64,000 nucleotides of DNA from JACKNG01 sp040220855 (GTDB lineage Bacteria; Pseudomonadota; Gammaproteobacteria; Ga0077536): assembly GCA_040220855.1 (NCBI GenBank), contig JAVJVZ010000017.1:37421-101420 (forward strand), given 5' to 3'. A program made the translations under genes and the position numbers. The notes under the pieces were generated by a model. That model made no database searches, was not told the DNA's origin, and saw only the letters and a program-made list of their open reading frames with translations. Positions 1-9,046 of this stretch are shown here, in pieces (position 1 is the first letter of the stretch; every line of letters begins with the position of its first letter).

Positions 1-62
1 GCCAGCGAATCACCTGGCCTGACCTCGCTGCCGCGCCGGGCGATACGCCTCGCGAGGCCGTC
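1..62. other. left edge, no gene assignable
   Basis: These bases follow the coaX stop codon on the minus strand. A GTG preceded by a GAGGAGG-like sequence sits right at the coaX stop (66-64), but that frame closes after 18 codons, and the other frames run off the window edge without a start. Nothing more can be concluded from this fragment. Confidence 0.3.
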
Positions 63-812
63 TCACGCGTCCTCCTCGGCGATCAGTGCGAGCCCGCGCA
101 GGACGAGGTCGGGCACCTGCGCGCAGGGCCAGTCGATGTAAGGCAACAGGTAGGCGGCGCCACCACCGGTGAGATACCAGGCCGCTTCGGCACAGCCGGG
201 CACATCGCGCAGGCGTGTGTGCACGGCGGCGAGCAGGCCGCCAGTCGCGAGCGTGCAGCCGAGCGAGATGGCGTCGGCGGTATTGTCGGCAAAGCCCGCG
301 ACGTCGGCGAGTGCGTCGCAGGCGAGATCCGCGGTGCCGCGCGTCAGGCTCTCGCGCATCAGCTCGGGACCGGGCGCGATGAGCCCGCCGAGATGCTTGC
401 CGTCGGCTGTGACGATGTCGGCAGTCAGTGCGGTGCCGACGTCGATTACGCAGACCGCGCCATCCTCGTCATGCCAGGCGGCGAGCGCGGCGAGCCAGCG
501 ATCGACGCCGAGGCGCAGCGGCTCGCGGTAACGCGTGTGCATGCCGCAACGGCTGCGTTGCGGGCGCACGAACTCGGCCTCGATGCCCCACTGTGCGTGG
601 ACGAACTCGGCGAGGTGGCCAGCCACGCCGCTGCCGGCGACGTTGGAGACGAGCACGCGTGCGGGTGCTGCCGGCAGGTGCTCGACCGGCCAGGCGGCGA
701 AGACCGCCTCGCCGCGTGTGGCGATGCTCGGCCAGGCGGCCAGCGCACCGTACTCGTACCACGCGCTTTTCACCCGCGTGTTGCCGATATCGACGAGGAG
801 CATGGCTGTCAT
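63..812 (-). CDS. coaX: type III pantothenate kinase
   Basis: CoaX phosphorylates pantothenate in the first step of coenzyme A synthesis, in the cytoplasm. The 249-residue protein opens with the ASKHA phosphate-binding segment DIGNTRVK (residues 8-15). It carries GVDRWLAAL in the substrate-binding region and DVGTALTADIV for the second phosphate motif, and its length is normal for the family. The start at 812 is chosen because its ATG overlaps the birA stop as ATGA. An upstream in-frame extension would run through birA out of frame and shows no homology. The birA-coaX order on one strand is common in proteobacteria and implies translational coupling. Identification is firm. Confidence 0.95.
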   Translation of the reverse strand: MTAMLLVDIGNTRVKSAWYEYGALAAWPSIATRGEAVFAAWPVEHLPAAPARVLVSNVAGSGVAGHLAEFVHAQWGIEAEFVRPQRSRCGMHTRYREPLRLGVDRWLAALAAWHDEDGAVCVIDVGTALTADIVTADGKHLGGLIAPGPELMRESLTRGTADLACDALADVAGFADNTADAISLGCTLATGGLLAAVHTRLRDVPGCAEAAWYLTGGGAAYLLPYIDWPCAQVPDLVLRGLALIAEEDA

Positions 813-1777
813 CGCCGTTGCAGGTGCCCGGAGAGGAAGCGCTCGCGGTCGCCGCCGTGTTCGATGACGAGAGCGCCATGCTCGTCCACGCCGCGCGCGA
901 TTCCGCTGACCAGGCGGTTGCCGAGATCGAGCGTCACCGGGGTATCGGCGAGCGCGTCGCGCGCGAGCCACGCGGCATGGAAGGGTGCGAAGCCCACATG
1001 GGCGAACTCGCCGAGCATGCCGGCGAGCGCGGCGAGCAGCGCGGCGGCGAGCTGGTTGCGCGACACGGTCCGTCCGCTCACGCTGCTGACGTCCTCGCTC
1101 GGCCGGTCGATCAGCCCGCGCGCGGCAGCCGGCAGCGCGGTGTTGATGCCGATGCCAATCACGGCGAGACAGGGCCCCCCGGCCTCGGCGCGCATCTCGA
1201 TCAGGATGCCGGCGAGCTTGGCATCGTCGCGCACCACGTCGTTCGGCCACTTGAGCCGCGCACCGCGTACGCCCTCGCCTTCGAGACAGGTAACGACGGC
1301 GAGGCCGACCGCGAGGCTCAGCGCCGAGAAGGTCGGCGGCGGCGTGTCGAACCGCCACGCGAGCGAGAAGCACAAGCCGCTGCCGGGCGGCGAGATCCAG
1401 CGATCACCGCGGCGCCCGCGGCCGGCGGTCTGGTACTCGGCGAAGAGCACGTGGCCATGCTGGTCACCGGCGTCGTGCGCGCGCAGCAGGCGCTCGTTGG
1501 TGGAATCGGTGACACCCGCTACGTCTATCGTGCGCCAGGCGTGGCAGCCACGCGCGCCGAGCAGACTGTGCATCAATGCCGCGTCGAGCGCTTCGAAGCC
1601 GCCGCCGAGGCGATAGCCCTGCGCCGGCGTCGCCTCGATCGCAATACCTTCATCACGCAGGCGCCGTACCTGGTTCCATACCGCGGCACGGGTCACGCCA
1701 AGCTGCGCGGCGAGCTCGGTGCCGGGATGCTCGGCGCCGTCGGCGAGCAGCCCGAGCAGCTCTAGCGCACGGCGCAT
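809..1777 (-). CDS. birA: bifunctional biotin ligase / biotin operon repressor BirA
   Basis: BirA activates biotin to biotinyl-AMP and transfers it to the carboxyl carrier protein of acetyl-CoA carboxylase. With its N-terminal winged helix it also represses biotin synthesis. The 322-residue protein has a helix-turn-helix at about residues 15-58, the adenylate-binding loop GRGRRGDRW at 119-127 and KWPND at 176-180, followed by the SH3-like C-terminal domain. Because the DNA-binding domain is retained, a bio operator probably exists elsewhere in the genome; none is visible here. The gene overlaps coaX by four bases. Confidence 0.95.
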   Translation of the reverse strand: MRRALELLGLLADGAEHPGTELAAQLGVTRAAVWNQVRRLRDEGIAIEATPAQGYRLGGGFEALDAALMHSLLGARGCHAWRTIDVAGVTDSTNERLLRAHDAGDQHGHVLFAEYQTAGRGRRGDRWISPPGSGLCFSLAWRFDTPPPTFSALSLAVGLAVVTCLEGEGVRGARLKWPNDVVRDDAKLAGILIEMRAEAGGPCLAVIGIGINTALPAAARGLIDRPSEDVSSVSGRTVSRNQLAAALLAALAGMLGEFAHVGFAPFHAAWLARDALADTPVTLDLGNRLVSGIARGVDEHGALVIEHGGDRERFLSGHLQRR

Positions 1778-1849
1778 GGGCAGGACCGCGACGACGAGTC
1801 AGGAATACGTGCGCTCACGAGCGGCCGCAGGCTCGGCAGCAGCGACGCG

Positions 1850-4252
1850 TCAGCCGCGGAAGCGGGTACGTGGATCGTCATCTCCGTCGTCGTCCGCGTC
1901 GGGCTCGGCGTAATCGTCGTCGAGGCGATCGTCGCGCGGTTCGACCGGCGGAATGGTGCCCTCGCTGGTGACGTCGAAGAAATCACCCACCGCGGAGTCG
2001 GCGTCGACGGCTGGCTCCGGCTGCAGCGTTGCGTCATCCTCGTCGAAGAAGCCGCCGGCAGCGGCCGCCCGGGCGTCGAAACTCTCCGTCTGCATGAAGT
2101 CGTCGAGGCTCACCTCCGCGCCGGTCGCGTCGCCCGACGCGGCGTCCGATTCGGGCGCGTTCGGCAGCAGTGTTTCGGCCTCAGTGAACTCGTCCTCGAA
2201 CTGGGCCGCGGCGGCCGTCGGCATGGCGGTAACCAGCTCGCCGTCGTCATCATCGTCATCGTCATCGAGCTGGCTCGGCGGTGGCACGCTCACGCCGTAG
2301 GGGCTCGCGGTGCTGCCGAGCTCGCCATCGTCGAAGAAGGCCGACGCCTCGGCGTCGAAGGCATCGGGATCGTCGATTACCACGGCGCCCGGCGGCGTCG
2401 GCCGCGCCGCGACCGCGACGTCGTCCGGCACGGCATCCGGCACCGCGGTGGGTGCCGCGGTGTCGTCTTCGTCGAAATCGTCCTCCGCGTCGTCCTCGCG
2501 CGCGCTCAGCGCGGCGGCGCGATCGAGCATGGCGTCGAGTTTTTCGGGCGTCGGCGTATCGTCCTCGGCCTCGTCGAACAGCGGCGTGACCGGCGCGCGG
2601 CCGACCGCGACCGCCTCGACGTCGCCCTCGCCGGTGACGTCGAACACGCTGTCCGGATCGATGCTGCCATGCGGCCGCGACGGCGCGGCGGCGGCGCCGG
2701 TCGCCGCCATGCTCGCAATCATGCTGCCGGTGCGCGAACCGTCATCGATCATGGTGGCATTCGGATCGTTGGGATCGGCGAACACCGTATGGCCGGCATC
2801 GGCCATCTCGGGCATCGAGAACTCAAAGTCGTACTTGTGGAAACGAATGCGGTCGCCGTGCTTGAGCTGGCGCTCGCCCTCGATACGCTGGCCGTTCAGG
2901 AAGGTGCCGTTGACGCTGCCCTGGTCGCTCAGCCAGAAGCCGAAATCGCGGTACTGGATGATGGCGTGGCGGCGCCCCACCGTGCCCTTGTTGATGACGT
3001 AATAGTCGACATGCTCGGGATCGGTGCCGGCCACGCGCCCGATCATGAGTGGCTTGGCGCCGAGCTGCACGGCCGGCTCGTCGGCCACACCCTGTACGTC
3101 CTTCAGAAACGCCTCGGGAATGCGCGCGGCGCGCGCGCCGGCACCAAGGGCCACGACGCCGCTGCCGCGACGGCGGATGAACCACACCGCGCCGACGACG
3201 ATCGCGAGCAGCACGATGGCGACGACCAGCAGCAGCGCGATGCCGGGCCCGGCACCCGGTTCGTCGACCGCCCGCGGCGCCGCCGGCGCGTCGAGTGCGC
3301 GCGGCTCTTCCCCGGGGCGCTTGATGATCACGCCACTGTCGCTCGGCGCCATCATCTCGCGGCACAGTTCCTCGGCGCTCATGCCGGCATCGGGCGCGGC
3401 CTCGAGCATCAGCGCGCGCTCGTCCGCCGAGACGGTGTCGAGGCAGGACCCCGCCGCCGCGGCGGGCGCGGCGGCGGGCGCAGCTGGCGACGACGGTACG
3501 GCCGGGCCCGCCGGCACGGGCGCCGGTGCCGGCTCGGGCACCGCCGCTGCCGCCGGCGGCGCCGCGAGCTGCGCCTGCACGGCATCGAACACGCCGGCCA
3601 GTTCAGCGGCGTCGGCCGCGCGGAAGTACTCACCGCCGGTCTTGGCGGCGAGGGACTGGATGAGGAAGAAGTCGGCGTTCTCGGTAAACGCGATGCCGAA
3701 CACGCGGATACCGCTGGCAGCGGCATCCGCGGCGAGGTCCTCGCGCAGCCACTTGGTCTTCTCGGCATCGATGCCGGCATTGCCGGTGTCGACGATGCCA
3801 TCGGTCATGAAGATGATGACGCGCCCGGCGCCGTCGCGGGCATCGTTCTTGAGCTCGTAGATGGCACGCTCGATGGCGGCCGGGCTGTTGGTGTACTGCC
3901 CGCGGTAATCAATACCGCCGACCGCGTTATCGATGGCGCCACGCGTGGTGTCATCGAGGGTGGCGAGCGGGACCGCGTAATCGACCGTCTCGTCGAAGAT
4001 GACGAGCCCCGCACGGGTATCGGCCGCGAGCCCGTCGACAAACGCCGCGACAGCCCCCTCGAGCAGGAATTGCGGATCGTTCTTGCGCATGCTGCCGGAG
4101 TTGTCGAGCACCAGCATGAGGTCGGTCGGCGCGGCGTACGCAGCACCGGTAGCGAGCGCGAGCACGACGACGGTGAGCAGTGTGGCGCAGCGCGCCGCGC
4201 CGGCCGCGCGGGCGTGCAGGCGGACGGCCAGGCGTGGACGAGGACGGCTCAT
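1850..4252 (-). CDS. secreted/membrane vWA-FHA domain protein
   Basis: An 800-residue protein of unknown specific function. From the start at 4252 (GGGG-rich ribosome site just upstream) it has a signal peptide to about residue 40. A von Willebrand A domain begins at about 44 with a complete MIDAS D-x-S-x-S (D50, S52, S54). A Pro/Ala-rich linker (about 232-268), a transmembrane helix (about 336-359) and a cytoplasmic FHA domain (about 400-480) follow, the last with GR, RRH and NG signature residues. The final 300 residues are very acidic and low in complexity, with an Asp run encoded by a GAT-rich microsatellite near 2243-2267. The layout suggests an outside metal-dependent binding module linked to an inside phosphothreonine reader. 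Relatives of these domains recur at 6945 and 26337-29710. An in-frame start at 4333 is possible but would bury the signal peptide. Confidence 0.8.
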   Translation of the reverse strand: MSRPRPRLAVRLHARAAGAARCATLLTVVVLALATGAAYAAPTDLMLVLDNSGSMRKNDPQFLLEGAVAAFVDGLAADTRAGLVIFDETVDYAVPLATLDDTTRGAIDNAVGGIDYRGQYTNSPAAIERAIYELKNDARDGAGRVIIFMTDGIVDTGNAGIDAEKTKWLREDLAADAAASGIRVFGIAFTENADFFLIQSLAAKTGGEYFRAADAAELAGVFDAVQAQLAAPPAAAAVPEPAPAPVPAGPAVPSSPAAPAAAPAAAAGSCLDTVSADERALMLEAAPDAGMSAEELCREMMAPSDSGVIIKRPGEEPRALDAPAAPRAVDEPGAGPGIALLLVVAIVLLAIVVGAVWFIRRRGSGVVALGAGARAARIPEAFLKDVQGVADEPAVQLGAKPLMIGRVAGTDPEHVDYYVINKGTVGRRHAIIQYRDFGFWLSDQGSVNGTFLNGQRIEGERQLKHGDRIRFHKYDFEFSMPEMADAGHTVFADPNDPNATMIDDGSRTGSMIASMAATGAAAAPSRPHGSIDPDSVFDVTGEGDVEAVAVGRAPVTPLFDEAEDDTPTPEKLDAMLDRAAALSAREDDAEDDFDEDDTAAPTAVPDAVPDDVAVAARPTPPGAVVIDDPDAFDAEASAFFDDGELGSTASPYGVSVPPPSQLDDDDDDDDGELVTAMPTAAAAQFEDEFTEAETLLPNAPESDAASGDATGAEVSLDDFMQTESFDARAAAAGGFFDEDDATLQPEPAVDADSAVGDFFDVTSEGTIPPVEPRDDRLDDDYAEPDADDDGDDDPRTRFRG

Positions 4253-4447
4253 GACATTGGACCCCTTCGGAAGCTCGACGGCGCTGCCGGCCGGCGCGGG
4301 CACCACCGGCGGGCACCCCGCGCGGCCACTCACGTGCGCGGAAACAACGTCGTCTCCGCGTGTGCGCCATCACTGCGCGATCCCCCGGCGCGCGTTGGAT
4401 GCATCATAACCCGCCGATCACGCCCGCGGTAGAAACGGGCGGCCTGC

Positions 4448-5287
4448 TCAGCGCGCGCCGGGCGCCGCTTCATCGCGGCACCACTCGCTCCACGAGCCGA
4501 CGTAGAGACGCGGCTCTGGCAGCCCGGCAGCGACCTGGGCAAGCACGTTGTGGCAGGCCGACACCCCCGAGCCACAATAGTGCGTGAGCGCGCCATCGGG
4601 CGCTGCGCCGAGCGCGCGGGTGAGTCGCGCCGCGAGTTCGGCTGGTGGCAGGAAGCGACCCGCGGCGTCGAGGTTGTCGCGCCAGCAATGATTACGTGCG
4701 CCGGGAATATGCCCCGCGACGGGATCGATGGGCTCTACCTCACCGCGGAAACGCGCGCGCTCGCGCGCATCGAGCAGCGCACTGTGTCCTGGCACGATGT
4801 CCTCGCGCCGCGCCAGCCGCTCGCGGCGCGCACTGCCGGTGAAGTGTCGCTCCAAGGCCTCCTCCGCGCCGCTCACCACCGGCTGGCCGGCGGCCTGCCA
4901 CGCGGCCCAGCCGCCATCGAGCACGGCCACGGCGCGGTGGCCCATGTAACGCAGCATCCACCACAGGCGCGCGGCGACCATGCCGCCGGCGTCGTCGTAG
5001 GCGACCACCTGGCGTTCGGCGTCGATGCCGAGCCTGCCGAACACGGTCGCGAGGCGGGCCGGAGGCGGCAGCGGGTGTCGCCCCTGGTCGGTGGTTGGCG
5101 GGCCGCTCAGGTCATCGTCGAGATGGGCGTAGACCGCACCCGGCACGTGCGCGGCGAGCCAGCGCTCGCGACCGGCAGCAGGCGCGGCGAGATCGAAACG
5201 GCAATCGACCACGACGAGGCGCGCATCGCCGAGCAAGGTGGCGAGTGCAGCAACGTCGATCAGAGTGTCGTGAACGGTGGCGGTCAT
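4448..5287 (-). CDS. 3-mercaptopyruvate/thiosulfate sulfurtransferase
   Basis: This two-domain rhodanese transfers sulfane sulfur from 3-mercaptopyruvate or thiosulfate to an acceptor such as cyanide or a thiol. The 279-residue protein has an inactive N-terminal rhodanese repeat and a C-terminal repeat with the active-site loop CGSGVSAC. That loop is closer to mercaptopyruvate sulfurtransferases (CGSGVTAC) than to thiosulfate rhodaneses (CRKGVTA). The start at 5287 gives the normal family length; longer in-frame starts add an unrelated basic leader. It faces the metallopeptidase gene at 5490 divergently. With cysB and metY nearby it adds to a local sulfur theme, though no shared operon is visible. 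Confidence 0.88.
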   Translation of the reverse strand: MTATVHDTLIDVAALATLLGDARLVVVDCRFDLAAPAAGRERWLAAHVPGAVYAHLDDDLSGPPTTDQGRHPLPPPARLATVFGRLGIDAERQVVAYDDAGGMVAARLWWMLRYMGHRAVAVLDGGWAAWQAAGQPVVSGAEEALERHFTGSARRERLARREDIVPGHSALLDARERARFRGEVEPIDPVAGHIPGARNHCWRDNLDAAGRFLPPAELAARLTRALGAAPDGALTHYCGSGVSACHNVLAQVAAGLPEPRLYVGSWSEWCRDEAAPGAR

Positions 5288-5489
5288 CGGCACGGGCACG
5301 GCGGCAGGCGAGGCGGCAACCAGTATACGGCCGTGCAGCACGCGGTACAGCGGCCCGTCGTCACGCCGCACGCGCCGCGCGACGACGGCGCACGCGCGAT
5401 ACCCTCCCATGGCAAGATGGCCGGCCGCGCGCAACGCCGTTCCGCAAGACCTCATGCCAGCCGAGCCGACGCTCCCCCCCGTTCCCTGC

Positions 5490-6551
5490 ATGCTGCGCAC
5501 CACCACGCGCCTGCTCGCGCTCCTGTTCGCGACGGTCTTGCTCGCCGGCTGCGAGAGCCTCGCGTTCTACCGCCAGGCGATCGCCGGTCAACTCGACATC
5601 TGGCGCCGCGCGCGCGATCTCGACGTCGTGCTCGCCGATCCACAGACGCCCGCGGCGACGCGTACGCAGCTCGAGCTCGCGCGCCGCGCGCGCGTCTTCG
5701 CCGCCGAGGTACTCGCCCTGCCGGCCGACGGCAGCTACCGCAGCTATGCCGATCTCGAACGCCCGTACGTGGTGTGGAACGTGTTCGCGACGCCCGCCCT
5801 CGCGCTCGAACCGGTGCGTTCGTGTTTCCCTTTCGCCGGCTGTCTCGACTACCGCGGCTACTTCGACCAGGCCCGGGCCGAGGCGTACGCGGCGGCGCTC
5901 GCAGCTGGCGGGCACGACGTCTACGTCGGCGGCGTGCCGGCCTACTCCACGCTCGGCTGGTTCGACGATCCCCTGCTCAGCACCTTTGTGCACTGGGACG
6001 AGGCCGATGTCGTCGAACTGCTGTTCCACGAACTCGCCCACCAGCGTCTCTACGTGCAGGATGACACGGCCTTCAACGAGAGTTACGCGAGCGCGGTGGC
6101 AGCCGCCGGACTCGAGCGCTGGTTCGCCACGCGCGCCGGTGACGCCGCGCGCGCGCGGGCCGTCCGCGCGGCGCGCGAGGCGATGACCGCACGCATCCTC
6201 GCCGCGCGTGCAGTGCTCGATGAACTCTATGCGGGCGAACTGGATGACGCCGCCAAGCGCGCGCGCAAAGCGGCCACGCTGACCGCCCTCGCCGGCGACC
6301 TCGCTGCCGCTGCGCAGCGCGCCGGCCTGGCCGCCACGCCGGGCGCGGCATGGAACAACGCCCGCATCGCGGCGGTCGCCACCTACCACGATCACGAACC
6401 CGCCTTCCGTGCCCTGCTCGCCCTCTGCAACGACGATTTCGCCTGCTTCCATGCCGCCGCGGCGCGCGTCGGCGAACTTCCCCCCGCAACCCGGGAAGAC
6501 TGCCTGGCACATCTCGCCGGCGCCGAGGCGTTGCCGGCGTGTGCACGCTGA
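5490..6551 (+). CDS. lipoprotein zinc aminopeptidase (COG4324-like)
   Basis: Predicted envelope metallopeptidase of 353 residues. The N-terminus MLRTTTRLLALLFATVLLAG is followed directly by Cys, a clear lipobox (LLAGC), so the mature protein should be lipid-anchored. The start at 5490 was chosen for this signal; an ATG at 5454 would add 12 residues before it. The zinc site HELAHQ lies in the middle of the protein, with the downstream FNESYAS segment that supplies a further Glu in this family of putative aminopeptidases. Substrate is unknown. The gene stands alone between a divergent sulfurtransferase and an FHA gene. Confidence 0.8.
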   Translation: MLRTTTRLLALLFATVLLAGCESLAFYRQAIAGQLDIWRRARDLDVVLADPQTPAATRTQLELARRARVFAAEVLALPADGSYRSYADLERPYVVWNVFATPALALEPVRSCFPFAGCLDYRGYFDQARAEAYAAALAAGGHDVYVGGVPAYSTLGWFDDPLLSTFVHWDEADVVELLFHELAHQRLYVQDDTAFNESYASAVAAAGLERWFATRAGDAARARAVRAAREAMTARILAARAVLDELYAGELDDAAKRARKAATLTALAGDLAAAAQRAGLAATPGAAWNNARIAAVATYHDHEPAFRALLALCNDDFACFHAAAARVGELPPATREDCLAHLAGAEALPACAR

Positions 6552-6944
6552 GGCCGCTTGCTGCGCCGCACTCGCGGGGACCCGCGGCAGCCCGTCGGCG
6601 GACCACGCCGAGCGGTCATCCGGCACCCCCGGCGACGCTGGGCGGCCGCTTGTGCAGTGGACGGCTCGCTGCAGCAAGCTGCCGCAGAGCTTGCCGTTGC
6701 CGCGTATTGCGGTATGGTTATGCGAAGGTCGTCACGCTTCACTCACCCACGGCGCGACATGACCCGGGCAGCCCAGAACACAACAAATACAATGTGGTTG
6801 TTGCAACCACGGGGCGCTTCGAGTCGAGTCACGCAGAACTGCACGAGCGCGCCGCCTGCCATGGCAGGGGCAGCGACCGCAGGCACCGGTCGGCGTCGCC
6901 CGCGAGCGCGTTGCCGGCAGCGTCCAACCGTGGGAACGAGAGAC
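6552..6944. other. 393-bp intergenic region
   Basis: No convincing gene is seen here in any frame. The region is locally richer in A/T around 6775-6810 (CACAACAAATACAATG), which suggests a promoter or binding region for the FHA gene at 6945. It holds the 17-bp dyad listed separately. The last 100 bases are GC-rich leader. Confidence 0.4.
6794..6810. promoter_or_regulatory. 17-bp perfect inverted repeat, possible operator
   Basis: GTGGTTGTTGCAACCAC is a perfect dyad (7-bp arms around TTG; core palindrome GTTGCAAC) in the only A/T-rich patch of this gap, 134 bp upstream of the FHA gene start. Its size and symmetry fit a dimeric repressor site. The regulator is not known, and a short RNA hairpin is the alternative. 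Confidence 0.4.
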
Positions 6945-7841
6945 ATGCTCGACAAGCTCTTCAGCAAGGCCCTGACCCTCGTCGTGAACGACGAGGAGAT
7001 CACCTTCAACACCCTCACCGAGTTCGAGTTCGCTCTCGGCGGCCGCACCAACGTACCGGCCTCCAAGCTTGCCGACCTCATCATGCTCACGCCCGACGAG
7101 CTCAAGCGCGAAGCAAAGAGCATCAAGGCGGTCGAGCGCCGCTTCGTCGACATCCTCTCGCGCTCGATCGAACACCCCGGCGAGATCGGCAAACTCGTCC
7201 GCGAACTCGACATCCAGGTGTTCTCCAACGATTACGACTGGCGCGCCATCTTCAGGGCGCTCAACAAGCAGGACGAGGACTACGACGAGCTGCGGCGTGT
7301 CGCGGTGGTCAAGTACATGCAATACCTGCGCTCGCGCCAGGACGTCATCAAGCAGACCTACAAGGTCAAGACGCGGGAAGCCTCGCGCCGCGAGGAACAT
7401 CGCCCCACGGAGCCGCCGGTGCCGGAAGACAGCCGCGAGTTCCTGCGCGAGACCAACATCTTCGATTCGGTGGTGCTCGACGCACCGCCCGAGGTCGGCG
7501 AGCCCGACTTCAGTCGCCTGCCCAAGGGCGAAGCGGTGATCGTGCAACCGCCGGCCGCGACGGACTTCGAGTTCCGCCTGTCCAAGCACGTGTTCCGCTT
7601 TCTCAACCGTGCGCCTTACGCCATCATCGATCACCTCGGCAACGAGCACGCACTCGATGACGGCAAGAACATCATCGGCCGCGACTCGGTCTGCAACGTG
7701 GTGGTCGGCGGCGGCCTGCGTGACGTCTCGCGCATGCATCTCATCATCGAGCCTCTCGACGACGGCGCACTGCGCTTCACCGACTTGTCCTCCCACGGCA
7801 CCTTCCTGCCGACGGTGCTGATGGCCACTGCCGCGGACTGA
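6945..7841 (+). CDS. FHA domain-containing protein
   Basis: A 298-residue cytoplasmic protein without signal peptide or membrane helix. The N-terminal 150 residues are charged and mostly helical, with no family I recognise. A proline-containing linker follows, and an FHA fold occupies roughly residues 225-292, with IIGRDS, SRMH and SSHGTF at the phosphothreonine-binding loops. FHA domains read phosphothreonine, so the protein is likely an adaptor in Ser/Thr kinase signalling or in a large assembly; no kinase is encoded in the window. The ATG at 6945 gives MLDKLF; upstream in-frame sequence is low-complexity leader. Confidence 0.75.
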   Translation: MLDKLFSKALTLVVNDEEITFNTLTEFEFALGGRTNVPASKLADLIMLTPDELKREAKSIKAVERRFVDILSRSIEHPGEIGKLVRELDIQVFSNDYDWRAIFRALNKQDEDYDELRRVAVVKYMQYLRSRQDVIKQTYKVKTREASRREEHRPTEPPVPEDSREFLRETNIFDSVVLDAPPEVGEPDFSRLPKGEAVIVQPPAATDFEFRLSKHVFRFLNRAPYAIIDHLGNEHALDDGKNIIGRDSVCNVVVGGGLRDVSRMHLIIEPLDDGALRFTDLSSHGTFLPTVLMATAAD

Positions 7842-7882
7842 GAGACAGCGAGGCCGTCACCGCACCGGCGGTGCGATTTCGC

Positions 7883-8857
7883 TCAGTGCTCGGGCAGCTG
7901 GCGCTCGTCGAACATCGACTCCAGTTCCTCGCGCGAGCCTGCAGCGATCGCGCCGTCGACCACCTCGCGCGTCAGGTGCGGCGCGAAGGTGTGCAGGAAG
8001 TCGTACATGTAGGTGCGCAGGAAAGATCCGCGACGGAACCCGATCTTGGTCACGCTGTAATCGAACAGGTGCGCCGCCGACAGCGCAGTGAGGCCGTGGT
8101 CGGTGGCGGGATCGTAGGCCAGCGAGGCGACGATACCGACGCCGAGGCCGAGACGCACGTAGGTCTTGATGACGTCGGCATCCACCGCCGTGAAGACCAC
8201 GCGCGCTTCGAGCCCGGCGGCGTCGAACGCGGCGTCGAGCTGCGAGCGGCCGGTGAAGCCGAATACGTAGGTGACGATGGGATAGTCCGCGATGGCCGCG
8301 AGCGTGAGCGGCCGGACCTCCGTCAGCGGGTGGCCATCGGGCACGATGATGCTGCGGTTCCAGCGGTAGCAGGGCAGCATCACGAGGTTGTCGAACAGCT
8401 CGAGTGCCTCGGTCGCGATGGCGAAATCGACGCTGCGGTTGGCGGCGAGCTCGGAGATCTGCATCGGCGTGCCCTGGTGCATGTGCAGGGCGACGTCGGG
8501 GTAGGCCTCGATGAACTTCTTGATGGTCGGCGGCAGCACGTAGCGTGCCTGGGTATGGGTGGTCGCGATCGCCAGGCTGCCACGCGAGGAATCGCTGTGG
8601 TCCTTGGCGATGCGGCGGATGTTCTCGACCTCGCCGAGTACGCGCCCTGCCACTTCGAGGATGGTCTGCCCGGCCGGCGTGATGTCGACGAGATGCTTGC
8701 CAGAGCGCTGGAAGATCTGCACGCCGAGCTCGTCCTCGAGCTGGCGGATCTGCTTGCTGACGCCGGGCTGGGAGGTATACAGGCTGTCGGCGGTCGCCGA
8801 CACGTTGAGGCCGTGCCGGGCGACCTCCCAGATGTAGCGCAATTGCTGCAGCTTCAT
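7883..8857 (-). CDS. cysB: LysR-family sulfur regulator CysB
   Basis: CysB activates sulfate assimilation and cysteine synthesis genes, with N-acetylserine/O-acetylserine as inducer. The 324-residue protein starts MKLQQLRYIWEV, has the winged helix in residues 1-60 (TSQPGVSKQIRQLEDEL), and the CysB-type effector domain with ATTHTQARYVLPP. Length and sequence match the CysB/Cbl subgroup rather than general LysR proteins. No cys structural operon lies next to it, but metY and a sulfurtransferase are within 6 kb. A perfect -10 hexamer lies 35 bp upstream of the start codon. Confidence 0.93.
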   Translation of the reverse strand: MKLQQLRYIWEVARHGLNVSATADSLYTSQPGVSKQIRQLEDELGVQIFQRSGKHLVDITPAGQTILEVAGRVLGEVENIRRIAKDHSDSSRGSLAIATTHTQARYVLPPTIKKFIEAYPDVALHMHQGTPMQISELAANRSVDFAIATEALELFDNLVMLPCYRWNRSIIVPDGHPLTEVRPLTLAAIADYPIVTYVFGFTGRSQLDAAFDAAGLEARVVFTAVDADVIKTYVRLGLGVGIVASLAYDPATDHGLTALSAAHLFDYSVTKIGFRRGSFLRTYMYDFLHTFAPHLTREVVDGAIAAGSREELESMFDERQLPEH

Positions 8858-8891
8858 GCTCTCGCCCCGTTCCGTAATAACCGAGGGCGAA

Positions 8892-8897
8892 ATTATA
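8892..8897 (-). promoter_or_regulatory. cysB -10 element
   Basis: The minus strand reads TATAAT here, a perfect sigma70 -10, placing transcription start near 8885 and leaving a leader of about 28 bases before cysB. No good -35 is seen at 17 bp (CCGATT), which fits a promoter needing an activator or autoregulation. Confidence 0.55.
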
Positions 8898-8934
8898 ACG
8901 AAACCGCATATCGGAATCGGCCTGTGGCGTCATG

Positions 8935-8996
8935 CCGGGGTCGTGCACGCGACCCCGGCGCGGGGCCGGGGTCGTTGCCGGGGTCGTTGCCGGGGC
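8935..8996. repeat. hairpin plus 12-bp tandem repeat upstream of cysB
   Basis: CCGGGGTCG (8935-8943) and CGACCCCGG (8950-8958) form a perfect 9-bp stem with a 6-base loop. Then GCCGGGGTCGTT occurs twice (8965-8976, 8977-8988) with a partial third copy (8989-8996). The block lies between the cysB promoter and the downstream end of the DUF465 gene. It may end the DUF465 transcript, be G-quadruplex forming, or simply be slipped-strand repeat growth. Confidence 0.6.
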
Positions 8997-9046
8997 GTCA
9001 GAGCGTCGGTGAGCCGGCGCGCCAACCCGATGGCGCACGCGAGCCG

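Noticed and set aside
2669..4432. 587-residue plus-strand frame opposite the vWA-FHA gene
   Set aside because: It is antisense to a gene with clear domains and signal peptide and has no recognisable motif.
8965..8996. Tandem repeat considered as CRISPR
   Set aside because: Units are 12 bp, contiguous and without spacers; no cas genes.
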